DNA of 64,000 nucleotides from Chaetoderma sp. LZ-2023a (Eukaryota > Mollusca > Caudofoveata > Chaetodermatida > Chaetodermatidae): positions 32,315,733 to 32,379,732 of the forward strand of contig CM067367.1 in NCBI GenBank assembly GCA_034401795.1, in the 5' to 3' direction. The translations under genes were made by a program, and so were the position numbers. The number at the start of each line of letters is the position of its first letter. The first letter of the stretch is position 1. Below, piece after piece: positions 33,191 to 45,111 of this stretch. The notes below the pieces were generated by a model. That model was not told the DNA's origin and made no database searches. It saw only the letters and a list, made by a program, of their open reading frames with translations.

Positions 33191-33621
33191 ATAGTTGCAA
33201 ACGTCTTAGTTATTTATAGGTGAAAGGCATGCTATTAAGCATGTACAAGCGTAGAATCATACCTCCCACCACAGATATAACCTCAGATTTCCAAAACATA
33301 ATAACACGTACTGCTTCAAATTTGAGCATAAACATTATGACTTAGACAATAGTAGTTTTGCCATTCTAATTATATTCAAATTTGTAACAGCACATTTTAC
33401 TCGGCTTTGAAAAAAAAGTTGATTATAAGTTGGATTTTACTACGGAGAGCGGCAAAGATTAAACACACCCTCTGTGACAGCCGTTCCAACACTATGAATG
33501 GCTCATGTCTAGCTGCGTGTTATGATAATACATGCCGATCTGTATTTTTGGCATGGGTGGGAGGCGGGTGGCTGTTAAAAGTAATGATTTGTAACAAGAC
33601 ACAGTTAAGCATATGAAATAT

Positions 33622-33697
33622 CCCAACAGGCACATGACATCCATGACGTGATTTCAACGTGGATTCAACGTTGAAACAATGTCATGTGCCTGCTGGG
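33622..33697. mobile_element. Short palindromic MITE (CCCARCAGGCACATGAC ends)
   Basis: 76 bp: CCCAACAGGCACATGACAT at the left, ATGTCATGTGCCTGCTGGG at the right, and an AACGTTGAA turn. TAT-type sequence borders both ends. Confidence 0.7.
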
Positions 33698-33699
33698 TA

Positions 33700-35490
33700 T
33701 ATGTTTTAGCCAGTCATTCCAGTTGAAAGGTTTTTAAAAATAACCTTTCCTGTACTTGAAAGAAAATAGTTCCCTCAAAGTTATGCAAACCATTTTAAAC
33801 CGTCAACATAAAATAATTATGCCGTTTTTCAGTAAAAAATATACATATGATATTCAAGTGCCTTTCAGTCTATAATCCTAATACTATTATTATGAAGGCA
33901 GTCATTTCATATGTGAATTTACAAAAACATATAATATAAAATATGTTTTCACTCAACCTGTTTTATCTCTAAGATGATTTATGCTTAGGTGAAGTGTATC
34001 AGTAAAGATTATGTTGAATAAAGTATGTTTTTAAAAAAAATCACATGTGAAATGACGCCATTCAACATAATCTTTACTGATACACTTCACCTAAGCACAA
34101 CAGTTTAACACAGGGAGCTCTAATAGGGGCTGTAGATGGGTAGTAGTCATTAGAGCAGCATACGATAGAGAGAGAACGTTTGTAGATAGTGGAATAGATG
34201 TAGTTGAAGCCTGATGTTTCCTTTGTTTACGTGCCATGTTGTTAACAATTGTAATGGGATAAGTTTGTGATAAGGTCAATAGTAAAATGATAATCACATA
34301 ATTACACTGTTTGTTTTTGAAAAGGTAAGATATAAATATATAGGCAACATATTTACAGAAAACGTTGAAAAAGGAAGGCATATCGCCCTGTGACGCAATC
34401 GATTGCGATAGATTTTGTCTCCGTTGCTGTATAATTTATCGGTTTTAATGTCTGAGACTGGAGGTGCGTATTCACAACAGGAGACCGGACAACAAAATTA
34501 CCAACTCTGTATACCTCTGGCCTATATACACAGCCGTGCGGAGAGCAAACAAACCCCAGCGTGTGACGCCCCCGTTCCTTTCATGTGATCATAAATTTTA
34601 ATCAGTCGTCACACGCCAGAGTCTGAAGCACCCCACACGTCCAGTACATAGTCCTGGACTCCTATTAACTAACATGAAGTTCGGACACTTCTGTCGTCAA
34701 GTGCCCCGCTGGGTACACGCACCTACCTTGACGTGTCTAGTGGTAGAGGTATGAATTGGATATTGCGGGATGGAAGTGGGGTTTATGGGGTTAATAAAAC
34801 ATGTAGCTTGTCACACTAGTATATTAGTAGGCGTGGCTATAGCACAGGAAGTACGACTCCGCCGCCCTCAACGCCGAAATCGAAAGTGCGTGGAGGGAAG
34901 TGGAGCCTTATTCGGTGATTAATCTTTATTACTCTTTAGAGATGGGCTTACATTCCGCATTCTCCGTCTCACAGTATACCGTCCAGCAGTCATTTGAGAA
35001 ACAAATAACTGGTGAGCAGGATACCGGATGAATGAAAATGAATGAGTGCAGCCCCATCCCCCACCCCTGGGTTTCTATAATACATGAAATTGGATATTTT
35101 ATTAATAAGTATGGCCAGGGTTACTAATTTGAATACCCCGTGCGTTCCACATTGACGAACATTTGAAATGCAATGTGTGAACCAGGGCATTAGGCTATAA
35201 AGTAGTTTGGTTTGACAGCTATTGTAAGATGACCTTGACTGCCAGTGGATTCTGTACAATTTCACTACATATGGGACCCACAGTTTCCACCGAGGGGATT
35301 ACATTTTCAAGACATAGCGTCCTTGGGGCCCCATAATTTAAATGTCAAGAGAACCCCTATAATTGTCACATCACTTTGGAAATTTAGTGACAAAAAATGA
35401 CTGGCGCATCCCGAGCGGGGGTCGCAACACCAAATTGGTGTTGTGGCGCACGCTCAAAATGCGTCAGCAATCCGTTTTCAAAATAGACCG
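33700..35490. other. Mostly unrecognised sequence
   Basis: Holds the palindrome listed at 33,982-34,097 and an M3-like fragment at about 33,710-33,760 (CCAGTCATTCCAGTTGAAAG). The frames at 34,091-34,381 and 35,492-35,746 have no recognisable domain. Confidence 0.35.
33982..34097. mobile_element. Palindromic element with 37-bp perfect arms
   Basis: TGCTTAGGTGAAGTGTATCA... at 33,982-34,018 is exactly the reverse complement of 34,061-34,097. The 42-bp centre is A/T-rich. GGCAGTCATTTCATATGTGA at about 33,897 also partly mirrors TCACATGTGAAATGACGCC inside the centre, which suggests a larger, rearranged parent. Confidence 0.7.
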
Positions 35491-35957
35491 ATTATTGGCG
35501 GACCGCCATTCCTTGAGCTGAGAAGAAATCTTTTGTTTCGACGGTATACCACTCGTGAATCAAGCATTGTCTATTGGCATTGGCAGTGATACCATCTGCT
35601 GTATAACCCATTGACTGGAGTGATGCGCAAGTAAAAGTCGAAAAGTCGACCGGACTCATGCTCCTGCCTTTTTCATAGAGTATTGCGTTTGAGTTATTAT
35701 TTTCAAGGTAACTAGCTAGTGTCACCAGATGTTGTGCTATGGTCAAAGTGGTCGAGTCTTCTTAGGATTTCCTGGGATGGCGTTATTATCTTCATCTTTC
35801 TTTCACTTAAAGCTCTCCCTCATGTGACATCATGGCGACTTGTAGTAATCCGTTGTGAAATCATATTTCACATCTTGATCTTACCAAAAAGCATCCAACC
35901 CAACCGCAAATGTAAGCACTCAGCATTTATTAATTATATCGGTAGTCTATTCCCCAT

Positions 35958-36850
35958 TTACACAACTCTATTTGTAAATGCATATTTTCTCAGACCTAGT
36001 CTGCATCTTTTCTTTTCCAGCTTTAGGTTGTGACCCCTTATTGGTTTAAATGTGGCCAGATCCAGCATGTCTGCAGTGACTTCAATGTCGTTTATCCCTT
36101 TCTTGATCTTAAATACTTTAATCGTATCAACTCTCAATAGTCTATGTTTGAGGTTAAGTAACCCCAGCTTTCTCAGTCTGGTTGGGAAGTCCATTTCCCT
36201 TTGAGATGGTTCTCATCTCGCGTACTTATGCGTTTAGTGTCTGGAGCTCATAGTTAAAAAAGCTGTTATGGCACTATAAAATGATTAAAGGATGGCAACC
36301 AGACTAGTAGTACTAATCTGGTTACCCTCCTTTACTCATGTTATAGTGCCATAACAGCTTTTTTAACGGTTGGCTCTGGACACCTAAGCGCATACTCTAG
36401 GTGGGGACCTCACCAGCGCATAGAATAAATAAACAAACATACCAGCATCTAAATATTTGAAGCGTCCTAGAATCAGACCTATGATGCCATGCTGACGTGT
36501 TCCTTTATGTGAGTCCTGAGTGTAAGATATTGGTCCACCACCGCACCTATATCCTTCTCTATCTGCTTCTTCAAGTATCACCTTCTCATTAGTCTGGTTG
36601 GATAGGTGGTATTTCTTGCCTTTTTTTACATAGTCATGAGTTTGCACTTATTAGGGTGGAACTGTGGAACTACAGTGGCCAGGTATCTTACCATTCCTAC
36701 AGCATGCCAAGGTCCTTCTGCAGCTCTTCCTAATCATGGGTGCTACTTATCTCTTTGCATATCTTTGTGTCATTCGCAAACATGTAAGCTGTCGAATTCA
36801 CAATGTCTTGCAACTTATTTATGTATGTGACAAATGGGCAATTCCATAGT
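35958..36850 (-). pseudogene. LINE reverse-transcriptase relic
   Basis: Minus-strand translation gives PFVTYINKLQDIVNSTAYMF followed by ANDTKI (motif C region, normally FADDTKI). Then come CKLMTM, RFKYLDAGMFVYLFYALVRS, and after an inserted palindrome RLRKLGLLNLKHRLLRVDTI, KVFKIKKGI and RCRLGLRKYAFTNRVV. This order matches the C-terminal half of a CR1/Jockey-type LINE ORF2. Several stops and frameshifts are present, and the second catalytic aspartate position reads N, so it is dead. Confidence 0.75.
36223..36395. mobile_element. Palindromic MITE inserted in the LINE relic
   Basis: The inner arms GTTAAAAAAGCTGTTATGGC and GCCATAACAGCTTTTTTAAC (36,253-36,367) are perfect. Weaker outer arms (ATGCGTTTAGTGTCTGGAGC and GGCTCTGGACACCTAAGCGC) extend it to about 173 bp. 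It interrupts the reverse-transcriptase relic. Confidence 0.75.
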
Positions 36851-37450
36851 TGCGGACGTGACATTCAGGAAGGTGGTCTATCAATATTTTCCAAATGTTC
36901 ATGTATAGTCAGAATTTCTATCTATTGAGTTATTAATTATGATCATAAGAAGAGAGCATATTGATTTGGTTGAATTCAAAGTACAACTTGAGACAGAAAT
37001 TTTATATTTGTATGGTTGCGGACATGACAATGAACAAGACAGAGAACTGACAGGCAAAATATAAGTTCCAAATTTCTGTCAATTACAATACAGTAGACGA
37101 AAATGTGTATATGTATGAAATAAACAATAGATTGTTATGTTTAATCAGCTGCTTACTTTTGATAAAAGAGAGAAAAATATAAATGAAATGACAATATATG
37201 ACAAGTTGCTATTTGTTTGCGGACGTCACACTTACAAACCATACAAATTTAGTTTTATTAATTAATTAACTATTAATTACTCAACTTCAAAATCGTCACT
37301 GACAACATCTTTCTCTGTTGTCCATGTGTGAGGATGAGTTGTTATTACCTATTGATATAAGCATGAAGTAAGGATTTGATGATAAAATTAATAGAATGAA
37401 ACTAGTATTGAAAATCGCAAAAACATGTTCTGTATTGTATATTTAAGCTA
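36850..37450. other. AT-rich, no feature recognised
   Basis: The word TTGCGGAC(A/G)TGACA occurs near 36,850, 37,015 and 37,218, possibly a degenerate tandem repeat of about 180 bp. Nothing else is supported. Confidence 0.3.
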
Positions 37451-37452
37451 AT

Positions 37453-37692
37453 AATGGATCCTTCCAGTTTTAGCTAAGCTCCACACATACCTCGATCGTG
37501 TTGGGATCGATCGATCCCGAACGCCCTGACTATCAATTTCGAGAAAACTATACACGTTAGCTGTTAATTATTTTGAGACTAATTTGACTGGGTGCTGTTG
37601 TTGCCTATGGATTTGAATCCCAACACGGCCGAAGCGTGGTCGGAGCTTAGCTAGAAATGGGCTGGGCATAGCTAAAACAGGAGCCATCCATT
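37453..37692. mobile_element. M1 foldback derivative with two right ends
   Basis: AATGGATCCTTCCAGTTTTA and GATCGATCGATCCC run inward to one hairpin arm and a GTTGTTGCCTATGG turn. Then the sequence returns to ATCCCAACACGGCCGAAGCG, GGGCTGGGCATAGC and CATCCATT, which is the same M1 right arm in reverse. The CRE-like left arm is absent. 240 bp. Confidence 0.75.
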
Positions 37693-37992
37693 GTCATCTC
37701 TGCCATACTGAGTTTTCATCTCCATACTATATGGAATCGAGACTGGTAAATCCGATCTCCGAGAATACTTTTTGCTAGATAGATTTTGAGCCATTATGAA
37801 TTTAGTGGCTGATGTAAAACGGCAGCTCACGGCGTTTGCAAGAATAAAACTTACGGCCCTTGTAATTTAAGCATAGTAGATATCTCAGATAAACAGGTTT
37901 CGTGATGATCATGAAGGTGTTGTGATGATGGTGCCTATATCCGCAGATTTTACTATACTAGAAATAGCATCCACGGATGCCTGGACCCAGGT

Positions 37993-38391
37993 AATGGACC
38001 TTTCCAGTTTTAGCTATGCCCCGCCCATTTCGAGCTAATCTCCACCCACACTTCGCCCGTATTGAGATCGATCCCTGAACTCCATGACCATCAATTTCCA
38101 GAAAACTATACAGGTAAGCTGTTGAATATTTTGAAACTTATTTGATTGGGTGCTGTTGCTGCCTATGGCGGCAACAGCACCGTGTCAAATTAGTTTCAAA
38201 CTATTCAAGAGAATGTTTATTAAATAGTAGACATACAATTCGTACAACAACGCCTGAATCCGTCTTCAATTAAGCGTTCATGACGTACTCATCAACGCCA
38301 TTCATGACACCATTGACTATGACGTCATCCTACACGTTGCATAGTTGATTATGATGTCATATGATGGATGGATAAACCGAAAAGGTCCATT
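37993..38391 (-). mobile_element. M1 MITE, full length
   Basis: 399 bp between AATGGACCTTTCCAGTTTTA and AACCGAAAAGGTCCATT. The hairpin is complete (turn GCTGCCTATGGCGGC). GGTA occurs immediately outside both ends (shared with the terminal A), a possible short target duplication that I could not confirm in other copies. Confidence 0.88.
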
Positions 38392-38737
38392 GGTAGTACA
38401 AACACTGCCTCTCCAACAATACCTCCCGCGTGGAATTCAAATTACTCGGTACATTGGATTGTGCCTAGCAACAGATGCGAGCAATGACTAAGTCGCGCCA
38501 TGATGATAAAAGATGGGACCGCGTCTCTCCAACTCATCCTCGCTATTACCACCCACACACCCCACTCCACACACCCATCCCACCTTTACCACAGCCAGTC
38601 CACGAGATGGATGGCAGACGCCATATCATGATGCATTAACCGTTAGGGATGGTCACGTAGAGACTCCATGAACCCTCAAACCTCAACACTATTAATTTCT
38701 GCGTTATTCATTAGGTGTAACATTTTATTATTAACAG

Positions 38738-38827
38738 GTCATGTGACGACGGGCACTTCATGGACAACCCCTACTACAGCTACCACTAGTAGCAGTGACA
38801 GCGCTACAACAACTATTGAACCTACAG
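38738..38827 (+). CDS. Thr/Ser-rich mucin-like exon
   Basis: A plus-strand exon of 90 bp. The acceptor is TTTTATTATTAACAG|GTCATG and the donor CCTACAG|GTAATG, and both boundaries are phase 1. Of the three frames only this phase lacks stops. It reads HVTTGTSWTTPTTATTSSSD, then SATTTIEPT, a densely Thr/Ser-rich peptide like O-glycosylated mucin spacers. A (CTG)n tract starts about 130 nt after the donor. Neighbouring exons of this gene were not found. Confidence 0.5.
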
Positions 38828-38957
38828 GTAATGTTTGATAAGAAAACAAAAGATGATGATGATGTTGACGGCAGTGATGACAATGGTAGTGGCGTCGAAT
38901 CCCATTACTGTAAGAACCAGGCGTTCTGACATCTCCACAACCAGCACAAACACGTTG

Positions 38958-39036
<79 letters not shown>

Positions 39037-39128
39037 TGCTATCGCTGCTGCTGCTACCGCTGTCGCTGTTACTGCTGCTGCTGCTGCTGCTGCTCCTGCT
39101 ATCGCTGCTGCTGCTACCGCTGTCGCTG

Positions 39129-39160
<32 letters not shown>

Positions 39161-39188
39161 ATCGCTGCTGCTGCTACCGCAGTCGCTG

Positions 39189-39231
<43 letters not shown>

Positions 39232-39256
39232 GACCGCTGCTGCTGTTGCTGTTGCT
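38958..39256. repeat. (CTG)n tract with 60-bp higher-order repeat
   Basis: Pure CTG for about 75 bp, then three successive 60-bp units (39,031, 39,091, 39,151). Each unit contains CCTGCTATCGCTGCTG, TACCGCTGTCGCTGTTAC and a CTG run. Units 1 and 2 are identical and unit 3 has two substitutions. Leucine-, serine- and alanine-rich frames here are compositional. Confidence 0.95.
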
Positions 39257-39513
39257 GCATTCTTCCGACGGCATAGGCGTAATCGTCCGTGACGTCATAA
39301 CTCCAGACAGAAGAATTACGGCGTGATTAGTACGGCCCGATGGTGTCGCGAGAATGCTGCTTCTGCTGCTGGTCATAGTCACTATCAAATGCTGATTCAT
39401 CGCCTTCATGTTTGCTATCATCATCATCAGTGGTTTTGCCTCTGCATTGTAACCCGCGTTATCAGGAGGTAGCTACGCGACTAACGACCATAATGCGGCC
39501 TCTGAAAGCCGAT

Positions 39514-39750
39514 TAACCCTTTAATGGCCAACTTCAGTTAAGAAAATCTAAATAATTGCTTTTTGAATGTCGATTTGCAGGCGAAGAGAAGAGTATTTTT
39601 GAAGATTTAACGCTGGAATGACTGTTTACTAACAACACTGCCATTCCAGTGTTAACCTTTCAAAAACACTCTTCACTTGACCTACAAATCAACATTCCCA
39701 AAAACCACTGTAGAGGTCGGTTTTGGCCTGGTTCATCTTGAGAGGATTAA
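39514..39750. mobile_element. M3 palindromic MITE, longer copy
   Basis: TTAACCCTTTAATGGCCAAC at one end. Inner arms are GAATGTCGATTTGCAGGCGA and GACCTACAAATCAACATTCC around AACGCTGGAATGACTG / GCCATTCCAGTGTTAACC. GGTTTTGGCCTGG and GAGGATTAAG occur near the far end. Confidence 0.55.
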
Positions 39751-39755
39751 GTGTA

Positions 39756-41830
39756 AAATGTAGGTTTAAATAATTGTTAGTGGTTATTAATTGTGTTTAG
39801 TTCAGCAAAATGTTCTCCCTTTCTTTACATTACAACACAAATATGTGTTCACAAATACACACTTGCATTAACTTGGTTACCCTTATCTCAAGTTAAAAGC
39901 ACTCATACTGGAACTGAAGTAGGTTTTTTAATGTTGTGAATCTCACTGGATTTGTTTAGATCCATTTTACACATTTCAAACATCACAGAAATACGCTACA
40001 AGAAGGCTGTCAAAAAATCAAATCTACTCCCAGAATTGGAAAACATAGTAGAAAGTCTAAAGGCGTATTCTATATAGATTATTCCTACTGTACCTGCAGG
40101 AGAAACAATTAGGTATCCGGAAAAATTAGGTGACTTCCACAGACTCAACATAAAGGGTTCACTTTAAGACAGTGTAACGCGTTGCACAGGGCCTCCAAAT
40201 ATCCAGGGCCCAAAAAACGTGTCACAAAATATTTTATCTTAATTTTTGTTACACCTGCATAACTTCAAGTTACACGTATAGATACCACACCTATGAGACC
40301 GATGTAACCAAATCTCACAGCCTCCGACCTCAGGGCTCCCAGCAGCCGTACGGTTGAAACTAGACTCTAACTTCCCCCGTAATCCCAACAGCAAAGCTGA
40401 TGGTCCCTGGTAAGAATTTCACAAGGCCCCTGGGGCCAGTTTCACAAAGGGTACTTAAGTACACTCGGATACTTAAGTACGGCGTAAATATCAAATGAAG
40501 CATGCTGATTGGTTTGTCATCTACTTTACGGCAGAGCGTAACTTACGCACCTTTGTGAAACAAGCCCCTGAGTCCTAAGTTCGTCCCTGTCAAGGAACTA
40601 TCTGCAACACTGCTTGTCCTCGATGGGCTCAATAACCCGTTTGATATGGAGTGTGTGCAATCGCCAACAAGTTACTTGATCTATCTACCACTGACTGATC
40701 TAAAGAGTAGGTGTGGGCCAGTGAGTCCTCATATTAGATGGTTTTATAAACGTTTAGCAGGAGCGTCGAGAAGGGATTAGGATAAGTGCCGCTTGCTGCA
40801 GGAAGGTTTTCAACCAATTTTTAAAGGGTACATTTACAAGCAGGAAGACCAGACACACAATCAAACCTGTCTGCATAAATAACCCGAACACTAAATACAG
40901 CGGAAGGCCCAACTACTGGGAAGCGACTTTTTAGTAAGTTCAGCTACAGTCATGGAGCTCGGAAGCGACACTAATCGATTTCAATCAGATCCAGCTAACA
41001 TCCATCTTCATCAGTCAGAAGTCTGTTCCTGGCGTAAACGGGAAAAGCACATTAGTAAACGTAGCCGGAGGCTAACAGGACCCATCAAGTTGGGTCCGAA
41101 GATGGGAAAGTAGGTTGCCCAAATCACTGGACAAGCCACAATGTTCATGGTCCATATTGCAGCCATAGGTTTTCCTCCTCTGAGGTTTATAACAGTAATG
41201 CTAACTTCCCGGGAGAACCTACTTGCAGCCTGGTCGAATAAAATAGATATGATTAGGTATCCCTCCCAGACATCACGAATTGGCTCTGCAGTAGCGGATT
41301 ATAATAGGGGCAGCAGGTGAATTTGCCGCCCCCCCCCCCACCCCCCCACCCCTCCTCCCCGGTCCCAGATCTTGACCAGTACCCATTTTGTGTGATTTGT
41401 GTAATGTGTTTTATTCAGCTTCTCTTTCTACAAACGAGAATAGCTGTCTGGGCATGATGTCTAAAGAGCTATTTTCGTTTTTAAAGAGAGAAACTGCCTA
41501 ACATGATATGGTACAAACTTAGCAATTTGTTATTTTCAAGAGATTATTTAATTATTAACGGTCTTCCTGAAATTTGGTCTTTCATGTTCAAAGGCTTAAA
41601 TAGTTTGTCAGGAATCCAAGTATTTGCCCATCTGACCATCTCTAGGTCATGGACTCACCCCGTCTATTGATCTATTCATATTTATAAGTAAAGCATTACT
41701 TTAAGTAACCCAAAATACCAATAAAGGTATGAAGTGTGCATTGCAGAATCACATTTATTCTCTAAGGTCGTGAAGAAAACACATTAGCTGTGCAATATTA
41801 AAACTCTAAAAATCACATCTTATTATGATC
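39756..41830. other. Mostly unrecognised sequence
   Basis: Apart from the MITE at 40,429-40,568 and a poly-C run at about 41,327-41,360, I find no domain, exon or repeat I can support. Confidence 0.35.
40429..40568. mobile_element. MITE with GGGGCCAGTTTCACAAAGG ends
   Basis: 140 bp with GGGGCCAGTTTCACAAAGGG at one end and CACCTTTGTGAAACAAGCCC at the other, plus internal GTACTTAAGTAC motifs. The end sequence is of a type widespread in aquatic invertebrate genomes. Confidence 0.65.
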
Positions 41831-41874
41831 CATCACATCACATCACATCACATCACATCACATCACATCACATC
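41831..41874. repeat. (CATCA)n pentanucleotide microsatellite
   Basis: Eight to nine perfect CATCA units. Confidence 0.95.
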
Positions 41875-43300
41875 TGTAGTGGCATGTAGCATTACTAAGT
41901 TATGAATATGAATAGGTGAATAGAATGATAGGTTAATGCATGTTCACAATCTTATTATCTGTCTTACCATAGATACGCCTATTTCCTTTGATTGCTTGAT
42001 TATCTCGAAGAATGTTCTAAATTACAGGGAGAATAAAACTATATTTCCACTCAGAAGGCTGAAAATCGCATCTCAGCAGTTTTAAATTCACAAAAATTTC
42101 TGGGAAGCACCACACACACACACGCACGCACGCACGCACGCACGCACGTACGCACGCACGCACACACACACACCACCCCTCTTTTTTGGAGGGGAACCCC
42201 CACCCACCCAGAGTACCTCCCAGACCTACCCCAAGGGCCACCCCTTCAATAATTCCCGGATCCGCCTCAGAAGACGAGCACTATAATAGAATGGAAATTC
42301 CATTACAGACTTACAATGTTCGTCTTATTGTCTATTATATATTGTTTCAGTATTATTCTTTAGTAATGAGTTCCTTTTTTGTTTGAGTTTTCTGATGATA
42401 CGTGATGACAAACTGTAGTGGCGAGTGGTCATTCAGCGTCCCTCAAGCCCACGTGAAAAACTAGTCATTTTAAGTTATTCTTTTTATGGAATGTGTACCA
42501 TATAACCTTAAGACAGTACACCCTGTAGTAAGGCGAGGGGGCGGTGTCTTGTTGTCTTACTTGTCCATTATATATTGTTTCAGTATTATTCTTATTAAAC
42601 AGTGTTTGGTTTTCTAGACTTCTCTGATGCGTTAGATGGTTTATGATTGTATTACGGTGTAATATTATTTTTTATTTTCTAGATACTCTCAGATCGCACC
42701 ACCTGCACTTCTAGAGGTCAATATGGTCCTTCAGTTGGCTGGTAAATTGTTCTATTTTTAGCTATTCAATTTCATTTTTTTGTTCATTCAGTTTTTTATC
42801 CAGTCCTGTTTTCACAACTGAACGGCTCAAAAAATTGAGTGAATGAAAATAATGAAATTAAAATGACTAAAGAAGAAGAATTTAACAGCCAACTGATGGT
42901 CCATATTTACCTCTGGAAATGCAGGAAATGCCATCTGCGAGTATCTAGATTTCACAATTTTTCCCCGGACACCATCAGCCCCTCCCCCCCCCCCTGGTTT
43001 TCCTTTTGCTTCCGCCCAACTCCAAAAATATTCGTTGCCACCGGCCCTGGCATGGCTTAATCCGGAACTGATTTGCTGTGGACTGTGCACTTAATTTATC
43101 TATTAAGGCTAACATTTACTACCCTTGATCCGTCGGGTGTCTCAGGAAAGTTACACTAGGAATACTTACCACGTGAACATTGCTGCTGCTCAGATTTCAG
43201 CTCGTTACTTATTTATTACTCTTACTATAGTATGTCATCTAGCTGCAGCTAAGCTCCAGAATCAATAAAAATGGGGTATAATACAGCCCATAAATAGGCT
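41875..43300. other. No gene recognised
   Basis: Contains a (CA)/(CACG) tract at 42,111-42,172 and a short duplicated segment (CCATTATATATTGTTTCAG near 42,330 and 42,565). A strong donor-like site on the minus strand (TTCACGTG|GTAAGT, about 43,171) has no definable exon. Confidence 0.35.
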
Positions 43301-43309
43301 TCCTTATTT

Positions 43310-43420
43310 GCCAGACAAATACAGAAACATGTTAGTCAGTAAAATTAATGCTCTGTTTTAGGCAGCAATGGCCCCAATCCAATCATGTTCAAAATATTCA
43401 AAAGTACGTTTTATTTTGTT
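43310..43420. repeat. M1b fragment
   Basis: ACAGAAACATGTTAGTC, then AGGCAGCAATGGCCCCAATC and ATGTTCAAAATATTCAAAAG. Half of the hairpin remains. Confidence 0.4.
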
Positions 43421-43537
43421 TCGAAACAGTTATTTTGGAGCTGCACTGTAGAGTCTCAGTCGTCGTGATTAATAGCCGAAAAAGAGCAAAGAAGATTGGC
43501 ATTGCGGGAAGCCAACAAGACATCAGGAAATGTCGGG

Positions 43538-43897
43538 CCTCCACTGAGCACCCATACTCTAAACACTGATACCGATATCATGAAACAGTAAGCCTCCACC
43601 GAGCACCAGTACGCTAAGCACTAATGCCGACATCAGGGATCATCCGGCCTCCACTGAGCACCCGTATGCTAAGCACTGATTCCGACATCAGGAAACACCG
43701 GGTCTCCACTGATCACCTGTACGCGATGCCGACATCAGGAAACATCAAGCCTCCACTGAGCACCCATACGTCAAGCACCGATGCTGGCATTAGTAAACGC
43801 CTGGCTTCCACTGAGCACCCGTACACTAAGCACCGATGCTGACATCAGGAAGCATCTAGCCTCCATTGAGCACCCATACGCTAAACGCCGATGCTTA
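43538..43897. repeat. 55-bp minisatellite, about seven units
   Basis: The unit is CCTCCACTGAGCACCCRTAC, GCTAAGCACYGATGCYGAC, ATCAGGAAACATC. Unit four is shortened. Divergence between units is moderate. Protein-like reading across it (RASTEHPYSKH) changes frame each unit because 55 is not a multiple of three. Confidence 0.9.
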
Positions 43898-44408
43898 TAT
43901 AACCCAGTAGGTCGTAAGCTGCCTTGCAGGTAACTGACCCCATCTGTGACTTAGCAGAAATTTTTCCCGGCCTGCTCTCACACTAAATATTCAGCTTCCC
44001 ACTACTACATGACACGGGAAAGGCCATGATGGGGACATGGTGTGCGCATGACACCGCGACACCATATAACGCATGCCATTTCATATATAGTTCTATCTAT
44101 GCGTTGTGGATGTGACCTACAGAGGCCTAGGGTGTTGTTTCTGCCATCTAATGTCAAGCATGCCTTATCTATGCATTGCTAAGATATGCGTATGGTAACA
44201 TTGTAATTTTGTTTATCAAGTACCCTCCTCTTATTTCTACCTAAGTGCGAACACACTATGATAGTACCCTTTAAAAACTATGCAAACATATACATATTTT
44301 AATGTGCTTTCACACCTAGTACAGTAGTACTGTCAGGTATGCAATTGCAAATTATAAATTGAAACATAAATGTGAAGTTTATTTTATGTCCAATGTTTCA
44401 TAATTGAT

Positions 44409-44410
<2 letters not shown>

Positions 44411-44444
<34 letters not shown>

Positions 44445-44503
44445 ACGTGCGTGCGTGCATGCATGTGCGCGCGCGTACGTGCGCGCGTTCGGGCGTGAGT
44501 GCG
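44411..44503. repeat. (GT)n followed by GCGTGC repeats
   Basis: Pure (GT)n to about 44,441, then CGTGCGTGCATGC-type sequence. Confidence 0.9.
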
Positions 44504-44736
44504 TGCAGTAATAAGCTTAAAGGTTCCATTTCCACAGGAACGTATTTTAGATCCTGCCTTACTAAGTAGAATTTCTCTATGGAATCGTAATTAAATAGTT
44601 ACGACTGGCGGAATATACTTTGGCAAAAGCTAACTATATGGTTGAAATAGACAGTGTGTGTTGATTACGCTGATAGATTGCGCTATGGTTATGTAAATCC
44701 TGCGTTGAATTATTATATAATATTGAGATGTTTGAC

Positions 44737-45111
44737 AGTGGGTCTTTCCACTTATCCATCCATCATATGAAGTCATAATCAACCACGTGACGTGTAGAAT
44801 GACATAAAAAATAATGACGCCATTATGCCGTCATGAATAACGTAGATAAGTACGTCACGAACGCATACTTGAAGACGGACTGTGCGTTGTTGTACGAATT
44901 GTATATCTTTACTATTTAATAAATATTATGTTGAATATTTTGAAACTAATTTCACTGGGAGCTGTTGCTGTTGCAGTCAGGTTAGTTAGAAAATATTCAA
45001 CGGATTACCTGTATAGTTTTCAGGAAATTGATAGTCAACGCATTCGGGGATTGCTCGATCCTAAAATGGCGAAGTGTGAACGGGGCATAGCTAAAACCGA
45101 AAAGGTCCATT
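44737..45111 (+). mobile_element. M1 MITE
   Basis: The left terminus is worn (GTGGGTCTTTCCACTTATCC). The CRE-like array is partly mutated and the hairpin shortened (GCTGTTGCTGTTGCAGTC). The right arm is shortened, but the terminus AAACCGAAAAGGTCCATT is clear. Confidence 0.8.

Noticed and set aside
35492..35746. 84-codon minus-strand frame with a protein-like look
   Set aside because: It lacks an ATG start, clear splice sites and any domain I recognise. I left it out of the gene list but it may deserve a homology search.
43538..43897. CRISPR-like alternation of repeats and spacers
   Set aside because: Units are contiguous 55-bp tandem repeats with no distinct spacers, and the genome is eukaryotic.
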